A stretch of DNA of 64,000 nucleotides from an uncultured Prochlorococcus sp. (GCA_902626435.1 CACOFO010000001.1:1-64000), one strand, 5' to 3'. Shown: positions 16,318 through 30,973, counted from the first letter of the stretch. Translations and numbers: made by a program. Notes: generated by a model not told the origin, from the letters alone.

Positions 16318-17709
16318 ATGAAAAAAAGAGTTATTGTTCTAGATACAAATGTTTTATTACATGATCCTGAGTCACCTCTGCATTTTGCCAATGAAAATGT
16401 TGTAATTCCAATTCAGGTAGTTGAAGAGGTTGATAGATTCAAAAGGGATCCTGGCGAGAAGGGACGAAATGCTAGAAGAGTTTCAAGATTATTAGATAGT
16501 CTCCGAGAAAAAGGTAATCTATCCTCTGGCGTAAAAATTAATAATAAATCTGAGGGGACAATAAAAGTTGCATTTTGCAGAAAAGAGACTACTGATAGAT
16601 TACCCTCAGAGCTTAGTGACAGCAGTGGAGATAATAAGATTTTAGCTGTCGCTCTTGAAGAAAAAAATACCAAAATTTTATCAGACTTTCCTGAAGTCGT
16701 ACTTATTTCAAAAGATACAAATTTAAGAATCAAAGCGGATGCTGTTGGTCTCAAAGCTGAAGATTTTACTAAAGATAAGGTTGCTTTAGATAATTTAGAT
16801 AAGGGTTTTAGGGAAATAGGTTCAAATTCAGATGAGATAAATAAGGTTCAAAAAGATGGGTTTATTTATTTAAGAGATATTAAATCAAAATTTGAACCAT
16901 CTTTAGTGAGTAATGAGGGTGTAATCTTGCGAGATAATTTAAAAGAGAATCATACCTACTTAACAAGATATAATCGATCTGAGAAAAAGTTAGTAGGTCT
17001 AAATTTTTTAAGAAGATCAAATTTAGGCAAAGTAAAACCTAAGAATCTTGAACAAAGTTTTGCTTTAGATTTACTCCTAGATCCAAAAGTTCAATTGGTA
17101 AGTCTTGTAGGAAAAGCTGGTACAGGTAAAACTTTACTTGCTTTGGCAGTAGGATTACATCAAGTTGCAGACGAAAATTTATACGAAAGATTATTAGTAT
17201 CTAGACCACCAATACCTTTAGGCAAAGAATTAGGTTATCTCCCAGGTAGTCTTGATGAAAAATTAGCTCCTTGGATGAAGCCAATAATTGATAATTTAGA
17301 TTATTTAACAACTCCAAATTCAAATAAAAATGGAGCAAGAGTTAATCAAAAAGAAAGAGATATTAACTCTAAGAATTCATGGGAAGACTTGAAAGGCATG
17401 GGTCTCTTAGAAGTAGAGGCAATAAACTACATCAGAGGAAGATCAATACCAAATCAATTTATTCTTATTGATGAAGCCCAAAATTTAACACCTTTAGAAG
17501 TAAAAACTATCGTTACCAGAGCTGGAGAAGGAACAAAAATTGTTTTTACAGGAGATCCAAACCAAATAGATCATCCATATCTTGATTCTGATAGTAACGG
17601 ATTGACTTGGTTAGCTAAAAAATTGCATGGTCAAAAAATAATTGGACACATAACTTTATCTCAAGGAGAAAGAAGTGATTTAGCAGAATTAGCGGCTGAT
17701 CTTTTATAG
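16318..17709 (+). CDS. PIN domain + PhoH-like ATPase
   Basis: ORF 463 aa; PIN N-terminus VLDTNVLLHDP; Walker A GKAGTGKT; FILIDEAQN. Confidence 0.93.
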   Translation: MKKRVIVLDTNVLLHDPESPLHFANENVVIPIQVVEEVDRFKRDPGEKGRNARRVSRLLDSLREKGNLSSGVKINNKSEGTIKVAFCRKETTDRLPSELSDSSGDNKILAVALEEKNTKILSDFPEVVLISKDTNLRIKADAVGLKAEDFTKDKVALDNLDKGFREIGSNSDEINKVQKDGFIYLRDIKSKFEPSLVSNEGVILRDNLKENHTYLTRYNRSEKKLVGLNFLRRSNLGKVKPKNLEQSFALDLLLDPKVQLVSLVGKAGTGKTLLALAVGLHQVADENLYERLLVSRPPIPLGKELGYLPGSLDEKLAPWMKPIIDNLDYLTTPNSNKNGARVNQKERDINSKNSWEDLKGMGLLEVEAINYIRGRSIPNQFILIDEAQNLTPLEVKTIVTRAGEGTKIVFTGDPNQIDHPYLDSDSNGLTWLAKKLHGQKIIGHITLSQGERSDLAELAADLL

Positions 17710-17745
17710 AAAAATGCTTAAAATATTTGTATAGAAAATAATAGA

Positions 17746-18642
17746 ATGGAGAACAATATGAATGACAAGATTAAATGTGATTTTGAACAAGAAAGAAGTA
17801 ACGAGGTTGAATTAGTTGCAAGTAATTTAGAAGCAATTTTAAAATCTAGCACTTACAAACTTGCTCACGAAGATATTGACTTATTAAATACTGATGAAAT
17901 GAGAGGGGTGAGGATGCTCCTTGAGATTACAAAGCCTGAGCAGGTTATTGAAAAAGAAAATATTATTTCAACCGTTATTGTCTTTGGAGGAGTCCACATA
18001 TCAGAAGAAATTACATCCAAAAGAAGGCTAGATGATGCAGAAAAACTTCTTTCAAGTAATCCTAAATCTAAATCTTCAAAGATAAATTTTGAGAGATTAA
18101 AAAATTTGCACTCTCTATCACATTATTATTCCGAAGCAAGAGAATTATCTAAATTAATCTCACTGGATAGCAAAACGAAAAATCCTCATTCTCACGTAAT
18201 AGTTACTGGCGGTGGACCCGGGATTATGGAAGCAGCTAATAGAGGAGCGTTTGATGCTGGATGTAAATCGATTGGATTAAATATAAGCCTGCCTAATGAG
18301 CAACATCCTAATTCTTTTATAACTCCAGGATTATGTTTTAAATTTAATTATTTTGCAATGAGGAAATTTCACTTTGTTATGAGATCTGCCGCTGCTGTTT
18401 TTTTTCCTGGAGGATTTGGAACTTTAGATGAATTATTTGAATTATTAACATTAAGACAAACTGGGATGAAAAAGAATATTCCAATAATTTTATTTGGCAG
18501 AAGCTACTGGGAAAAGTTAATTAATTTTCAATTCCTTTCTGATATGGGTTTGATTGGAGAAAATGATTTGTCTATTTTTCAGTACGCGGATACAGCAAAT
18601 GAGGCTTGGAACTTAATAAAGAATTATAAGTATATTAATTAA
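17746..18642 (+). CDS. LOG family (lysine-decarboxylase-like) protein
   Basis: ORF 298 aa; GGGPGIMEAANRGA and PGGFGTLDELFE. Confidence 0.93.
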   Translation: MENNMNDKIKCDFEQERSNEVELVASNLEAILKSSTYKLAHEDIDLLNTDEMRGVRMLLEITKPEQVIEKENIISTVIVFGGVHISEEITSKRRLDDAEKLLSSNPKSKSSKINFERLKNLHSLSHYYSEARELSKLISLDSKTKNPHSHVIVTGGGPGIMEAANRGAFDAGCKSIGLNISLPNEQHPNSFITPGLCFKFNYFAMRKFHFVMRSAAAVFFPGGFGTLDELFELLTLRQTGMKKNIPIILFGRSYWEKLINFQFLSDMGLIGENDLSIFQYADTANEAWNLIKNYKYIN

Positions 18643-18799
18643 AAAAAAATTTACCTGTAGCTATCTGTTTCTATTTTTTTTAAAACTTTCTTAGACCAAC
18701 TATCTTCGATAAACTAAACAAAATGCTTTGGGTTTTGCTGGCTTCGAAAAAGTTAACAAAATGCCATAACAGCAGCTCTATTTCCTGCAAATATAAACT

Positions 18800-19258
18800 A
18801 TGAATGAACCTAACTACTGGCTAATGAAAAGTGAGCCTGATGCTTACAGCATAGATAATTTAAAAAATGAAGGGGTAACTTTATGGGACGGGATAAGAAA
18901 TTACCAAGCTCGAAATTTCATGAGAAAAATGATTAGAGGAGATAAGGTTTTTTTCTATCATTCAAATTGCAAACCCCCCGGCATTGTTGGGCTTATGGAG
19001 GTTATAGATCTAAATATTGTTGATCCTACCCAGTTTGATAAAGATTCAAAGTATTTTGATCCAAAATCTAAGCCTGAAAATCCCAGATGGGATTGTGTAA
19101 AGATGAGATACTTATATAAATCAAATAAGATTCTAAGTTTACCTGAATTAAAGATTTTATTTAATGAGGAGGATTTATTAGTTGTAAAAAAAGGGAATAG
19201 GTTATCTATAGTACCTGTCCAAAATCATGTAGCAAAAATACTTTTAGAAAAGATATAA
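18800..19258 (+). CDS. EVE domain-containing protein
   Basis: ORF 152 aa; NYWLMKSEPDAYSIDNL...WDGIRNYQARNFMR. Confidence 0.92.
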   Translation: MNEPNYWLMKSEPDAYSIDNLKNEGVTLWDGIRNYQARNFMRKMIRGDKVFFYHSNCKPPGIVGLMEVIDLNIVDPTQFDKDSKYFDPKSKPENPRWDCVKMRYLYKSNKILSLPELKILFNEEDLLVVKKGNRLSIVPVQNHVAKILLEKI

Positions 19259-19263
19259 AAACC

Positions 19264-19515
19264 TTAATCTTTAAAATTCATTGAAAACATATTTCCAATA
19301 TAGAGTCGCGTTAAATCTCTATTTTGAAACCCTTTTTGCATCAAAAATCCAGCAATAGCAGCTTGTATTATCCTATATTGATCCCAATTAGGATGTTCCT
19401 CAACAAATACTTTCATAGCCTTTTGAAGATTTTCTTGAAGTTCACATTTAAAACTAATTACTTCATCTTTTGGATTAAAGACTTTTGGATTTTTTTCATA
19501 CTTTAACTGTTGCAT
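19264..19515 (-). CDS. DUF2811-like conserved protein
   Basis: ORF 83 aa; FVEEHPNWDQYRIIQAAIAGFLMQKGFQNR. Confidence 0.8.
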   Translation of the reverse strand: MQQLKYEKNPKVFNPKDEVISFKCELQENLQKAMKVFVEEHPNWDQYRIIQAAIAGFLMQKGFQNRDLTRLYIGNMFSMNFKD

Positions 19516-19711
19516 ATTAAAGAACCTGATTGAAATTTAAATCTACAATTTTTAGTTTTCTCCAAAATTGCTAAATCGTCAAGAAGTATTATTAAGAAGC
19601 AGTCTCAGGGCATAGAATGATAAGAATCCAGTCATAAAAGGTGAATTCACAGGAATTTATTTTTATAAATTTAATCATACTGAAATATAAAGATTTATTT
19701 AGAATCAAAAG

Positions 19712-19764
19712 TTTTCCACAAGCTTAAGATGACTAGATATTTTTTTTAAAAATGATGTGGAAAA
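19712..19764. promoter_or_regulatory. inverted pair of DnaA-box-like TTTTCCACA sites
   Basis: TTTTCCACA at 19712-19720 and TGTGGAAAA at 19756-19764 in an AT-rich intergenic region. Confidence 0.5.
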
Positions 19765-19827
19765 GTTGTGAAAAAATTCTTTTTAGAGGGGGAAATATTT
19801 TCTAAAATTTCCGATTTTATTTATCTT

Positions 19828-20205
19828 TTAATCCATTGATTCCCACATTTTTTTTATTTCATAGAATAAATTTTTTGCTATTGGTATCGGCCAATACATT
19901 TCGAAAGATCTAGTTTGATCTTGACTTTCAAAAACGAACCTTAAATTCCACTCATTCTTTTTCCCTTCTAATTCAATATACCAAGGCAGTTGTTCTAATT
20001 CTAAAGAAATACATTCCTCATCCAATAAATCATTCTTGATATCTGATAGTTGTTCATGAATCTTTATAAGTGAAAGATAAAGTGAATGAAATTCACTTTT
20101 TTGTAATTCAATTGACCAATTTTCAATACCAATCAAAAAGCAAAATTTGCCTTTTTTAAAATCTTTTAGTATTCTCCATTTTTTTTGGTGTTCTACCAAA
20201 ATCAA
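19828..20205 (-). CDS. DUF1818-like conserved cyanobacterial protein
   Basis: ORF 125 aa; [30 protein letters not shown]. Confidence 0.75.
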   Translation of the reverse strand: MILVEHQKKWRILKDFKKGKFCFLIGIENWSIELQKSEFHSLYLSLIKIHEQLSDIKNDLLDEECISLELEQLPWYIELEGKKNEWNLRFVFESQDQTRSFEMYWPIPIAKNLFYEIKKMWESMD

Positions 20206-20438
20206 CCAGGAATTAAATCTGGTTGGTCTTGTTCATCGCTGAGTTCGATTATTGATCTTTGAACAGGTTTAATAGTTGACTCTTCTAATAGTCCGTCAAA
20301 ATCATCAAAACGCCTTTGTTTAGCTCTGAAAGCAATTCTAACTGTAGTTAAGTATCTATTAGTTGATTTTCTTATTAAGCTCTCACCTCTTTTTGCCAGA
20401 TCATTTGAATCAATTCCTGCAGTATTTGATATGTTCAT
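20202..20438 (-). CDS. rpoZ: RNA polymerase omega subunit
   Basis: ORF 78 aa; cyanobacterial omega-like [33 protein letters not shown]. Confidence 0.85.
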   Translation of the reverse strand: MNISNTAGIDSNDLAKRGESLIRKSTNRYLTTVRIAFRAKQRRFDDFDGLLEESTIKPVQRSIIELSDEQDQPDLIPG

Positions 20439-20530
20439 TAAAAATTTTTTATTATAAAATATATTCTACAGTTACTTGGACAGATTCAAAACATAAATCA
20501 CAAAAACTTAATTGATTCAAATAATCTAAT

Positions 20531-22099
20531 ATGGAAGGATATTTATTCGGAACGCTTGCTATTGATTTAGGGAATACTAATACTGTAGTAGCTTTTCAAG
20601 ATCAGAAAAATATAAATCCTGTTTTAGTTGAAATACCGAATATTACCTCATCTCCAGGAGTTATCCCTACTGCAGTTTGGTTCGATAAACATTCAGAAAT
20701 CTTGAAAATTGGTATTAGTGCTCTAAAGATGAGAGATAGCTCTAATTCGGATTTATTTTTTCATGCGAATTTTAAAAGATTAATTGGAAATCCTATTGAA
20801 AAAATTAACCCAAAAAATATTTTAAACCCAACTCAATGTGGCGAAAAATTTTTTAAATTTTTGTGGGAAAATATACCTCAAGAATATGTAATCAATAGAC
20901 TCGTTTTAACTGCTCCCATCGACACATATAAGGGTTACAGAGAATGGTTGATTAGCCTTTGCAGTGAGGTATCTGTAGATGAAATCGCGTTAGTTGATGA
21001 GCCTACTGCAGCAAGTTTAGGGATCAACGTACCATTTGGCTCAAAAATTATGACACTAGATATAGGAGGAAGCACAATAGATATGAATATAGTCAAAATA
21101 GAGGGAGGAGAAGGAAAATCTGGCCCAATAGCTGAATTATTAAAATTTAATGGAAATGATGTAAGCTCAATTTCAAAACAAAAACTTAGGTGCGCTGAAA
21201 TAATCAGCAAAACAGGCTCAAAAATTGGAGGAAAAGATATTGATCAATGGATCGTTGATTATTTTATTCCCGAAAATAAATATCCGATTAATCTTGTAAA
21301 GGCAGAAGAAATAAAATGTAAACTCAGTTCGCCTAAAATAAATTATGAAGATGAATATCCAACAAAATTTTTAATTGAAGGATATAAAGAAAAAGAATTT
21401 TACTTGAGTAAGGAAATATTTGAGAAAATAATTATAGAGAATAATCTTCTTAAACACCTCAACTCTTTACTAAAAGAATTATTAAATGAAGCAAGAGGTA
21501 ATTTTTGCACAGTAGATGACTTAAATGTAATTATTTTGGTTGGAGGGGGGTCTCAAATTCCATTAATTAAAGAATGGCTTACAAAAAAGATTTCAAAAAT
21601 TCAAATAAAGTCACCACCTCCCATTGAATCAATAGCTTTGGGAGCTTTAGCAATGACCCCAGGTGTAAAAATTAAAGACATATTAAATAAGGGGTTATCT
21701 ATAAGATTATTTAACAAAAGAGAACAAAAACACTTCTGGCATCCAATTTTTTTTAAAGGTCAAACATGGCCAACTGAAAACCCATTAAAACTTATCCTTC
21801 AAGCCAGTAAAAATGAGCAAGAAATATTTGAAATAATAATTGGAGAAACAAAAAAAGAAAGAGAATATGATGTGACTTTTGAAAATGGATTACCTAAATT
21901 GTCAGAGGTTCAAGGTGAAGAAGAAATACTTAAATGGGATAAAGAACCACTCAAAATAGTACTAAAAAATAAATCTTATATTGGAGAAGACAACTTAAAA
22001 CTTTTCTTTAATATCAATAAACAGGCTGACTTATTAGTTAATTGTTTTGATATTAAAGATGAATTTTTAGGAGAATATAATTTAGGAAACATTTTTTGA
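20531..22099 (+). CDS. divergent Hsp70/DnaK-like ATPase
   Basis: ORF 522 aa; AIDLGNTNTVVAF, DEPTAASLGI, LDIGGSTIDMNI, ILVGGGSQIP. Confidence 0.92.
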   Translation: MEGYLFGTLAIDLGNTNTVVAFQDQKNINPVLVEIPNITSSPGVIPTAVWFDKHSEILKIGISALKMRDSSNSDLFFHANFKRLIGNPIEKINPKNILNPTQCGEKFFKFLWENIPQEYVINRLVLTAPIDTYKGYREWLISLCSEVSVDEIALVDEPTAASLGINVPFGSKIMTLDIGGSTIDMNIVKIEGGEGKSGPIAELLKFNGNDVSSISKQKLRCAEIISKTGSKIGGKDIDQWIVDYFIPENKYPINLVKAEEIKCKLSSPKINYEDEYPTKFLIEGYKEKEFYLSKEIFEKIIIENNLLKHLNSLLKELLNEARGNFCTVDDLNVIILVGGGSQIPLIKEWLTKKISKIQIKSPPPIESIALGALAMTPGVKIKDILNKGLSIRLFNKREQKHFWHPIFFKGQTWPTENPLKLILQASKNEQEIFEIIIGETKKEREYDVTFENGLPKLSEVQGEEEILKWDKEPLKIVLKNKSYIGEDNLKLFFNINKQADLLVNCFDIKDEFLGEYNLGNIF

Positions 22100-22100
22100 T

Positions 22101-22646
22101 CTAAAGTTGTTCTAGAAAAACGCCTTCTTCATTATCAACATTATTTAGGCGTAAGCTAATACTTTCATTTTTTTTTGTAGAAACTTTTTTACCACAAAAA
22201 TCAGGTTGGATAGGTAGTTCTCTATGACCTCTATCTATCATGACTAATAACATCACTCTTTGAGGCCTGCCCCAGAAATATAAAGCATCCATTGCAGCTC
22301 TAATTGTTCTCCCGGTATAAATCACGTCATCTATCAATAAAATTTCTTTTTTCTCAATTGGTGTAGGTATATCAGTTGCTTTTATTAGCCGTGTTCCTAC
22401 TCTATTTTGATCATCCCTATAAAAAGTTGGATCAATCGTTCCTTTTCTTAGTTTTAAACCTGTCCTAGACAACAATTCCTTTTTTAGAGCTACGGCTAAA
22501 TCAATTCCTCTAGTAGGAATACCGACCAAAAGAAGGTTCTCTAAATTTTCTACTTTTTCAATAATTTCGGAAGTTAAACGTGCAAGGGTTTTTTTAAGCT
22601 CAACCTCATTAAGTATTACAATATTTTTAGTTTTATTGGACATCAT
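22101..22646 (-). CDS. pyrR: bifunctional pyr operon regulator / uracil phosphoribosyltransferase
   Basis: ORF 181 aa; PRPP motif ILLIDDVIYTGRTIRAAMDAL. Confidence 0.94.
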   Translation of the reverse strand: MMSNKTKNIVILNEVELKKTLARLTSEIIEKVENLENLLLVGIPTRGIDLAVALKKELLSRTGLKLRKGTIDPTFYRDDQNRVGTRLIKATDIPTPIEKKEILLIDDVIYTGRTIRAAMDALYFWGRPQRVMLLVMIDRGHRELPIQPDFCGKKVSTKKNESISLRLNNVDNEEGVFLEQL

Positions 22647-22779
22647 TTATCAATAAAAAATTTTGCTCAATATTTTTATAAATTAGCAAAAGCTAACTAT
22701 TTTGAATATAAATTGTTAAAGAGTAGCGTTTAAAGCTAAATTTAAGATTGGATCACTTAAAAATCAATTTGATCTAAAT

Positions 22780-24402
22780 ATGTCAAAGATGAGCAGCCAA
22801 AATATAAATAGATTAAATGTTCCTCAGAGCCCTGTAGTTCTCGCAATTCTAGATGGATGGGGATATCGAGAAGATATGTCTGACAACGCCGTAAAAAGTG
22901 CCAGCACCCCAATCATGGATTCATTATGGCACGGATATCCCCACACTCTAATAAGCGCAAGTGGAGCTGACGTAGGCCTGCCAGACGGTCAAATGGGTAA
23001 TTCAGAGGTAGGGCATCTCACAATTGGTTCGGGAAGAATAATCCAACAAGAACTTGTAAGGATTTCAAATGTTGTAAAAAATAATCAGTTAAGTCTTGTA
23101 AATAAATTTAAGGAGATGGCTGATTCATTAAAGAAAAACAATTCTACTTTGCATATCACGGGATTATGTTCTGATGGAGGAGTACATAGTCATATTGATC
23201 ACTTATTAGGCTTAATAAAATGGGCATCTGATAATGGAGTCAAAAAAGTAGCGATTCATATTATTACTGACGGAAGAGATACTCCTGCAAAAAGTGCATC
23301 GAAATATATAAATCAAATAGAAACATGTATAAAAAAATTCAATATAGGTGAGATAGCTTCTATATGCGGCAGATACTGGATAATGGATAGAAATCTTTTA
23401 TGGGAAAGAACAGAAAAAGCATATGTTAACTTAACTGATCCAGATATTAAAGTAAAAAATATTTCTCCTCAGGATTACATAAAAAAAAGTTACGAAAAAA
23501 ATATAACTGATGAATTCATAGAGCCTGTAAGAATTTCTGATAACTATCTTAAAGATGGAGATAGTTTGATTTGCTTTAACTTCCGTCCAGATAGAGCAAG
23601 ACAAATAATCAAATCCCTTTCTGATAAGGATTTCAAAGATTTTGAAAGGAAATTTTTTCCAAATCTAGATTTAATTACTTTCACTCAATATGACTCAAAT
23701 TTCCCGGTTAAAGTTGCATTTCCGCCTGAATCTCTCAATAATTTTATAGGTCAAATAGTTTCAGAAAATGGACTCAAACAATACAGAACAGCAGAAACAG
23801 AAAAATATCCTCACGTAACATATTTTTTCAATGGAGGAGTGGAAATTCCTTTACCAGGAGAAGAAAGACATTTAATTCCATCTCCAAGAGTAGCAACTTA
23901 TGATATGCAACCCGAAATGTCCGCAGAAGAATTAACTATTAGCTGCTCTAAAGCAATTAAAAGTGGGAAATATGCCTTTGTTGTTATTAATTTCGCTAAT
24001 CCTGATATGGTGGGTCATACAGGGAATATGAATGCAACAATTAAAGCTATAGAAACAGTTGATAAATGTATAGGTCAAATAGTTAATGCTACTGGTGAAA
24101 TGGGTGGAAGCATTCTCATAACAGCCGACCATGGTAACGCAGAGGTAATGAAAGGCCCTACAGGGGAACCATGGACCGCACATACTATAAATAAAGTGCC
24201 ATTGATCTTTGTTGAGGGTGAAAAAAGAAAAATTCCGAATATGGGGAATGAAATCTATTTGAGAGATAATGCTGGCTTAGCAGATATTGCACCAACTTTA
24301 TTACAATTATTGAATCTTCCAATTCCAAAAGAAATGACAGGAAAATCTCTAATTAAAGAAGTCGAGTTAAAAGGTTATAATAAGGTTGTACAACACGTTT
24401 AA
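22780..24402 (+). CDS. gpmI: 2,3-bisphosphoglycerate-independent phosphoglycerate mutase
   Basis: ORF 540 aa; [35 protein letters not shown]. Confidence 0.97.
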   Translation: MSKMSSQNINRLNVPQSPVVLAILDGWGYREDMSDNAVKSASTPIMDSLWHGYPHTLISASGADVGLPDGQMGNSEVGHLTIGSGRIIQQELVRISNVVKNNQLSLVNKFKEMADSLKKNNSTLHITGLCSDGGVHSHIDHLLGLIKWASDNGVKKVAIHIITDGRDTPAKSASKYINQIETCIKKFNIGEIASICGRYWIMDRNLLWERTEKAYVNLTDPDIKVKNISPQDYIKKSYEKNITDEFIEPVRISDNYLKDGDSLICFNFRPDRARQIIKSLSDKDFKDFERKFFPNLDLITFTQYDSNFPVKVAFPPESLNNFIGQIVSENGLKQYRTAETEKYPHVTYFFNGGVEIPLPGEERHLIPSPRVATYDMQPEMSAEELTISCSKAIKSGKYAFVVINFANPDMVGHTGNMNATIKAIETVDKCIGQIVNATGEMGGSILITADHGNAEVMKGPTGEPWTAHTINKVPLIFVEGEKRKIPNMGNEIYLRDNAGLADIAPTLLQLLNLPIPKEMTGKSLIKEVELKGYNKVVQHV

Positions 24403-24425
24403 AGTTAATACAAGCTATTTAAGTA

Positions 24426-24653
24426 ATGATTCAAATTTTAAGTTGGATATGGGTATTTTCTGGAGTTCTTCTCATACTTTTAGTTTTACTACATAGTCCC
24501 AAAGGGGATGGAATGGGAGGAATAGCTGCAAGTGGAAGCTCAATGTTTAATAGTGCAAGTAGTGCAGAAGCATCTCTGAACAAAATAACTTGGACTTTTT
24601 TAATTATATTTTTATCTCTAGCAATTATTCTTAGCGCTGGCTGGATTTCATAA
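24426..24653 (+). CDS. secG: preprotein translocase SecG
   Basis: ORF 75 aa with SecG-like pattern. Confidence 0.92.
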   Translation: MIQILSWIWVFSGVLLILLVLLHSPKGDGMGGIAASGSSMFNSASSAEASLNKITWTFLIIFLSLAIILSAGWIS

Positions 24654-24672
24654 GATTTACTTATAAAAAAAA

Positions 24673-24691
24673 GGATCATTGAAAATGATCC
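24673..24691 (-). terminator. intrinsic terminator of the groESL transcript
   Basis: ggatcatt-gaa-aatgatcc 8-bp stem; T-run on minus strand. Confidence 0.8.
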
Positions 24692-24725
24692 CTTAAAATA
24701 AATATAAATATAAGCTATTTATTAT

Positions 24726-26390
<1,665 letters not shown>

Positions 26391-26414
26391 TTAATAATTT
26401 TTGAAACAAATATT

Positions 26415-26726
26415 TTAGCCTACTACAGCCAAAATATCCTTTTCTGAGAGCAAGACATATTCATCTCCCCCCAATTTTATGTCCGTTCCAGCATATTTGC
26501 TGTATAAGACTTTATCGCCAATACTCACTTCTGGAGTTTGTCGAGAACCATCTTCGTTAAGTTTCCCAGGACCTACCTGAGCAACTTCTCCTACTTGTGG
26601 TTTTTCTTTAGCTGTATCGGGCAAAAGTATGCCCCCAGCAGTTTTTTCCTCAGAAGCGGAAACTTTAATAAATATTCTATCTCCCAGTGGTTTAACTGTA
26701 GAGACTGTAAGTGAAACAGCTGCCAT
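26415..26726 (-). CDS. groS: co-chaperonin GroES
   Basis: ORF 103 aa; [33 protein letters not shown]. Confidence 0.98.
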   Translation of the reverse strand: MAAVSLTVSTVKPLGDRIFIKVSASEEKTAGGILLPDTAKEKPQVGEVAQVGPGKLNEDGSRQTPEVSIGDKVLYSKYAGTDIKLGGDEYVLLSEKDILAVVG

Positions 26727-26915
26727 AGATTAATGGAGGATCAGGATTGAGACGCTTTGCGTCATAAAAATGGAAAGAGAAATTCTCTATCCGTATCATC
26801 AACAACATAATCCGCGAAGCAGCAATTAAACCATACTTTAACTGTGCGGGTGGCCGAACCCATTTAACGAATCTACCCATTAGATGGTAGTATTTTCGGA
26901 TTATGAGCTGTTTAA

Positions 26916-28406
<1,491 letters not shown>

Positions 28407-28446
28407 ATATTTTCAAATATATTTAACCTTCAATAATTTTAAAGTA

Positions 28447-28851
28447 ATGGCAATTTCTCTTAAAGTTTTAGCACCTAATAAGAATGTTTATCAAGGAGAA
28501 GCTGAAGAAGTAATCCTTCCCAGTACTACTGGTCAACTTGGTGTTCTCCCGGGACATATTTCTTTAGTCACAGCTATTGATATTGGTGTCTTAAGGCTAA
28601 GAATGAATTCTCAGTGGAAATCAATAGCATTAATGGGAGGCTTCGCTGAAATTGAATCAGATGAAGTCATAGTTTTGGTAAACAATGCCGAAATTGGATC
28701 TGAAATTAATGTTCAAAATGCTGAACAAGATCTTAAAGAAGCAAAATCAGCAATTAGTAAATTCTCTGAGAATGAAAAAAGTCCAGAGAAAGTAAAAGCC
28801 TTGAAAGAGATTTCCAAGGCTGAGGCTAGGATTCAAGCAGCAAAGAACTAA
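28447..28851 (+). CDS. atpC: ATP synthase F1 subunit epsilon
   Basis: ORF 134 aa directly downstream of atpD. Confidence 0.97.
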   Translation: MAISLKVLAPNKNVYQGEAEEVILPSTTGQLGVLPGHISLVTAIDIGVLRLRMNSQWKSIALMGGFAEIESDEVIVLVNNAEIGSEINVQNAEQDLKEAKSAISKFSENEKSPEKVKALKEISKAEARIQAAKN

Positions 28852-28853
28852 AT

Positions 28854-29348
28854 TCAAGCAGTTCCACAAAAAGCTACTTCGGGAAATTTTAACTTAGCTT
28901 CCTCTAATTTTTTCGTTTTACCCTCTTCTTGCCAATAATTGATTACTTCTGTAGCTTTATTCAATATTTCAACTCTTTCATTATTTGTAATCCAACCTTT
29001 ATTCTCTAATTCACTTTTTAATTTTTCCCAAGCATCATCTCTTGGCCAAAAATAATAAGCAGTTAGTGGGCTTGGTCCTCCCCCCACTATTTGATCTACA
29101 GCCAAAGCAACATTATCAGGAAGCCATAATACTTTAATAATGAACCTTCCTTCGTCTGGCTTAGGGGTATAACCAGTAGGAACTCCATCTTCATCTATTG
29201 TGGCTGATGCTAATACAGCTGAAGCACCCATCATCCCTAAATTAGTAGAAGGATTTTTAGATTTTTGATGCTCATTGTTTTTGTCTTTAGTTTCTGTTGA
29301 ATTTTGACTTAACTTATCTGATGAGGTCATTCTCTTATTTATATTCAA
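28854..29348 (-). CDS. ycf65: PSRP-3/Ycf65 family protein
   Basis: ORF 164 aa; [43 protein letters not shown]. Confidence 0.92.
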   Translation of the reverse strand: MNINKRMTSSDKLSQNSTETKDKNNEHQKSKNPSTNLGMMGASAVLASATIDEDGVPTGYTPKPDEGRFIIKVLWLPDNVALAVDQIVGGGPSPLTAYYFWPRDDAWEKLKSELENKGWITNNERVEILNKATEVINYWQEEGKTKKLEEAKLKFPEVAFCGTA

Positions 29349-29435
29349 TAAATAATTTATCAGTTAGAGGTAACATTTTGATTGATTGATTCAAAATCTC
29401 TTGATTTAGTAATTGACAATTTTTCAACAGAATTT

Positions 29436-29594
29436 CTAACTTTCAAGAGAAACTTGGTAAAAATCATAAATTTTAGCTTCCAATGAATCCCAAAGATCTT
29501 TAGGGATATCGTTTTCTTCCGCAAACATTCCAAGCTGACTAGCCAAGCTTCTCGCCTTGGAGAGTTTGGAATCATATGAATCTGAATTATTCAT
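29436..29594 (-). CDS. small conserved-looking protein (52 aa: MNNSDSYDSKLSKARSLASQLGMFAEENDIPKDLWDSLEAKIYDFYQVSLES)
   Basis: Hand-read ORF with soluble protein-like composition; preferred over the overlapping track ORF 29360..29575. Confidence 0.7.
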   Translation of the reverse strand: MNNSDSYDSKLSKARSLASQLGMFAEENDIPKDLWDSLEAKIYDFYQVSLES

Positions 29595-29647
29595 TTTTGA
29601 ACATTGAACTTTATCAAAATAAATCTATTAACTGGATAAGTCAAATT

Positions 29648-30973
29648 TCACAATTCTAAATCAGAAATTTCTTTTAACGCAGCAATACTTAAAACTTCTG
29701 GATTTGAATCATTTATAAGGACATCATCTTCAATTCTTATCCCAATGCCTTTCCATTTATCATCAATACTAGGTTGTCCATCAGGAACCGGAATCCTATC
29801 ACTTATATAAATACCAGGTTCTACAGTAAGAATCATTCCATTCTGTAATGGCACTTCATAGTCTCCCATCCTATATGCTCCAACATCATGAACATCCAAG
29901 CCAAGCCAATGTCCAGTTCTATGCATATAAAGATGTTTATATGATTGACTCTCAATTATTTGCTCAGTACTACCGGACAATAAACCAATTTCTCTTAATC
30001 CTTCTATTAGAATCTTTAAAGCAATATTGTGCACATTACTAGAATTTGATCCAGTTATGGCGCATTTTATTGCACTTTTCTGGGCACGCAATACAATTTC
30101 ATAAATAACTTTTTGCTCTTTAGAAAACTTCCCACCTATTGGAATAGTTCGCGTTATATCTCCATTGTAATAATCAGTTAATGAGCAGCCAGCATCTACC
30201 AACAATAAATCTCCCTTCTTCAAGGGGGAGTTATTTGAAGTGTAGTGCAATATACAGGCATTGTCTCCAGAAGCAACAATGGAGTTATAGGCAGGTCCTC
30301 TAGCACCTTTTTCTAAGAAATACCCCTCTAACAGACCCTGGATTTGTCTTTCATTTTTCTTAGAGGAGATAGATTTTCTTACTAACTCATGGGCCTCTGC
30401 TGAAATTTGTATAGCTTCTCTCATTCTTTTAATTTCAAATTCACTTTTAATTAATCTCATTTCATTTAAATAAATTTCTGGAGATTTTAAAGAATTTGCA
30501 CCAATTCCCAATCTTGAGCGATTTTCAAGTTGTTGAGTAAATACCTCTAGTACTATTTTCTCAATTAATGGATGCTTACCAATTGAAAAAACAAGTTCAT
30601 CAGAACCATTTATATAGCCAGGAAGTAGGTCTCTGAATTCATTTATTGAGTGAGCCTTATCAGCCTTAAACTCTTTTTCAGCACCTTCTAAACCCCATCT
30701 AAAGCCATGCCACACTTCGCTGATTACATCTTTAGGAGCAACAAACAAAATAAATCTTTCTCCTTTTGGCTTATGAGACAAGAAAAGAGCGATCGCATCA
30801 GGCTCATCAAAACCAGTTAAATACCAAAAATTACTATCTTGTCTAAAAGGATATTCACAATCGGCATGGTGCTTTACAAGTTTAGCCCCAGGAATAATAG
30901 CAGCCTTACCCCCTAATCTTTCTAGGAAAATTTCCCTTCTTTCTTCAAAAACTTTATTATTAGGCTTAAACAT
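29648..30973 (-). CDS. pepP: Xaa-Pro aminopeptidase
   Basis: ORF 441 aa; LVDAGCSLTDYYNGDITRTIP and HRTGHWLGLDVHDVG. Confidence 0.95.
   Translation of the reverse strand: MFKPNNKVFEERREIFLERLGGKAAIIPGAKLVKHHADCEYPFRQDSNFWYLTGFDEPDAIALFLSHKPKGERFILFVAPKDVISEVWHGFRWGLEGAEKEFKADKAHSINEFRDLLPGYINGSDELVFSIGKHPLIEKIVLEVFTQQLENRSRLGIGANSLKSPEIYLNEMRLIKSEFEIKRMREAIQISAEAHELVRKSISSKKNERQIQGLLEGYFLEKGARGPAYNSIVASGDNACILHYTSNNSPLKKGDLLLVDAGCSLTDYYNGDITRTIPIGGKFSKEQKVIYEIVLRAQKSAIKCAITGSNSSNVHNIALKILIEGLREIGLLSGSTEQIIESQSYKHLYMHRTGHWLGLDVHDVGAYRMGDYEVPLQNGMILTVEPGIYISDRIPVPDGQPSIDDKWKGIGIRIEDDVLINDSNPEVLSIAALKEISDLEL

Noticed and set aside
16413-16754. 113-aa minus ORF inside the PhoH-like gene
   Set aside because: Shadow ORF antisense to a strongly recognised coding sequence.
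29360-29575. Track ORF MIPNSPRREAWLVS...
   Set aside because: Overlaps a more protein-like minus ORF in another frame (29436..29594, MNNSDSYDSKLSKARSLASQLGMFAEE...).
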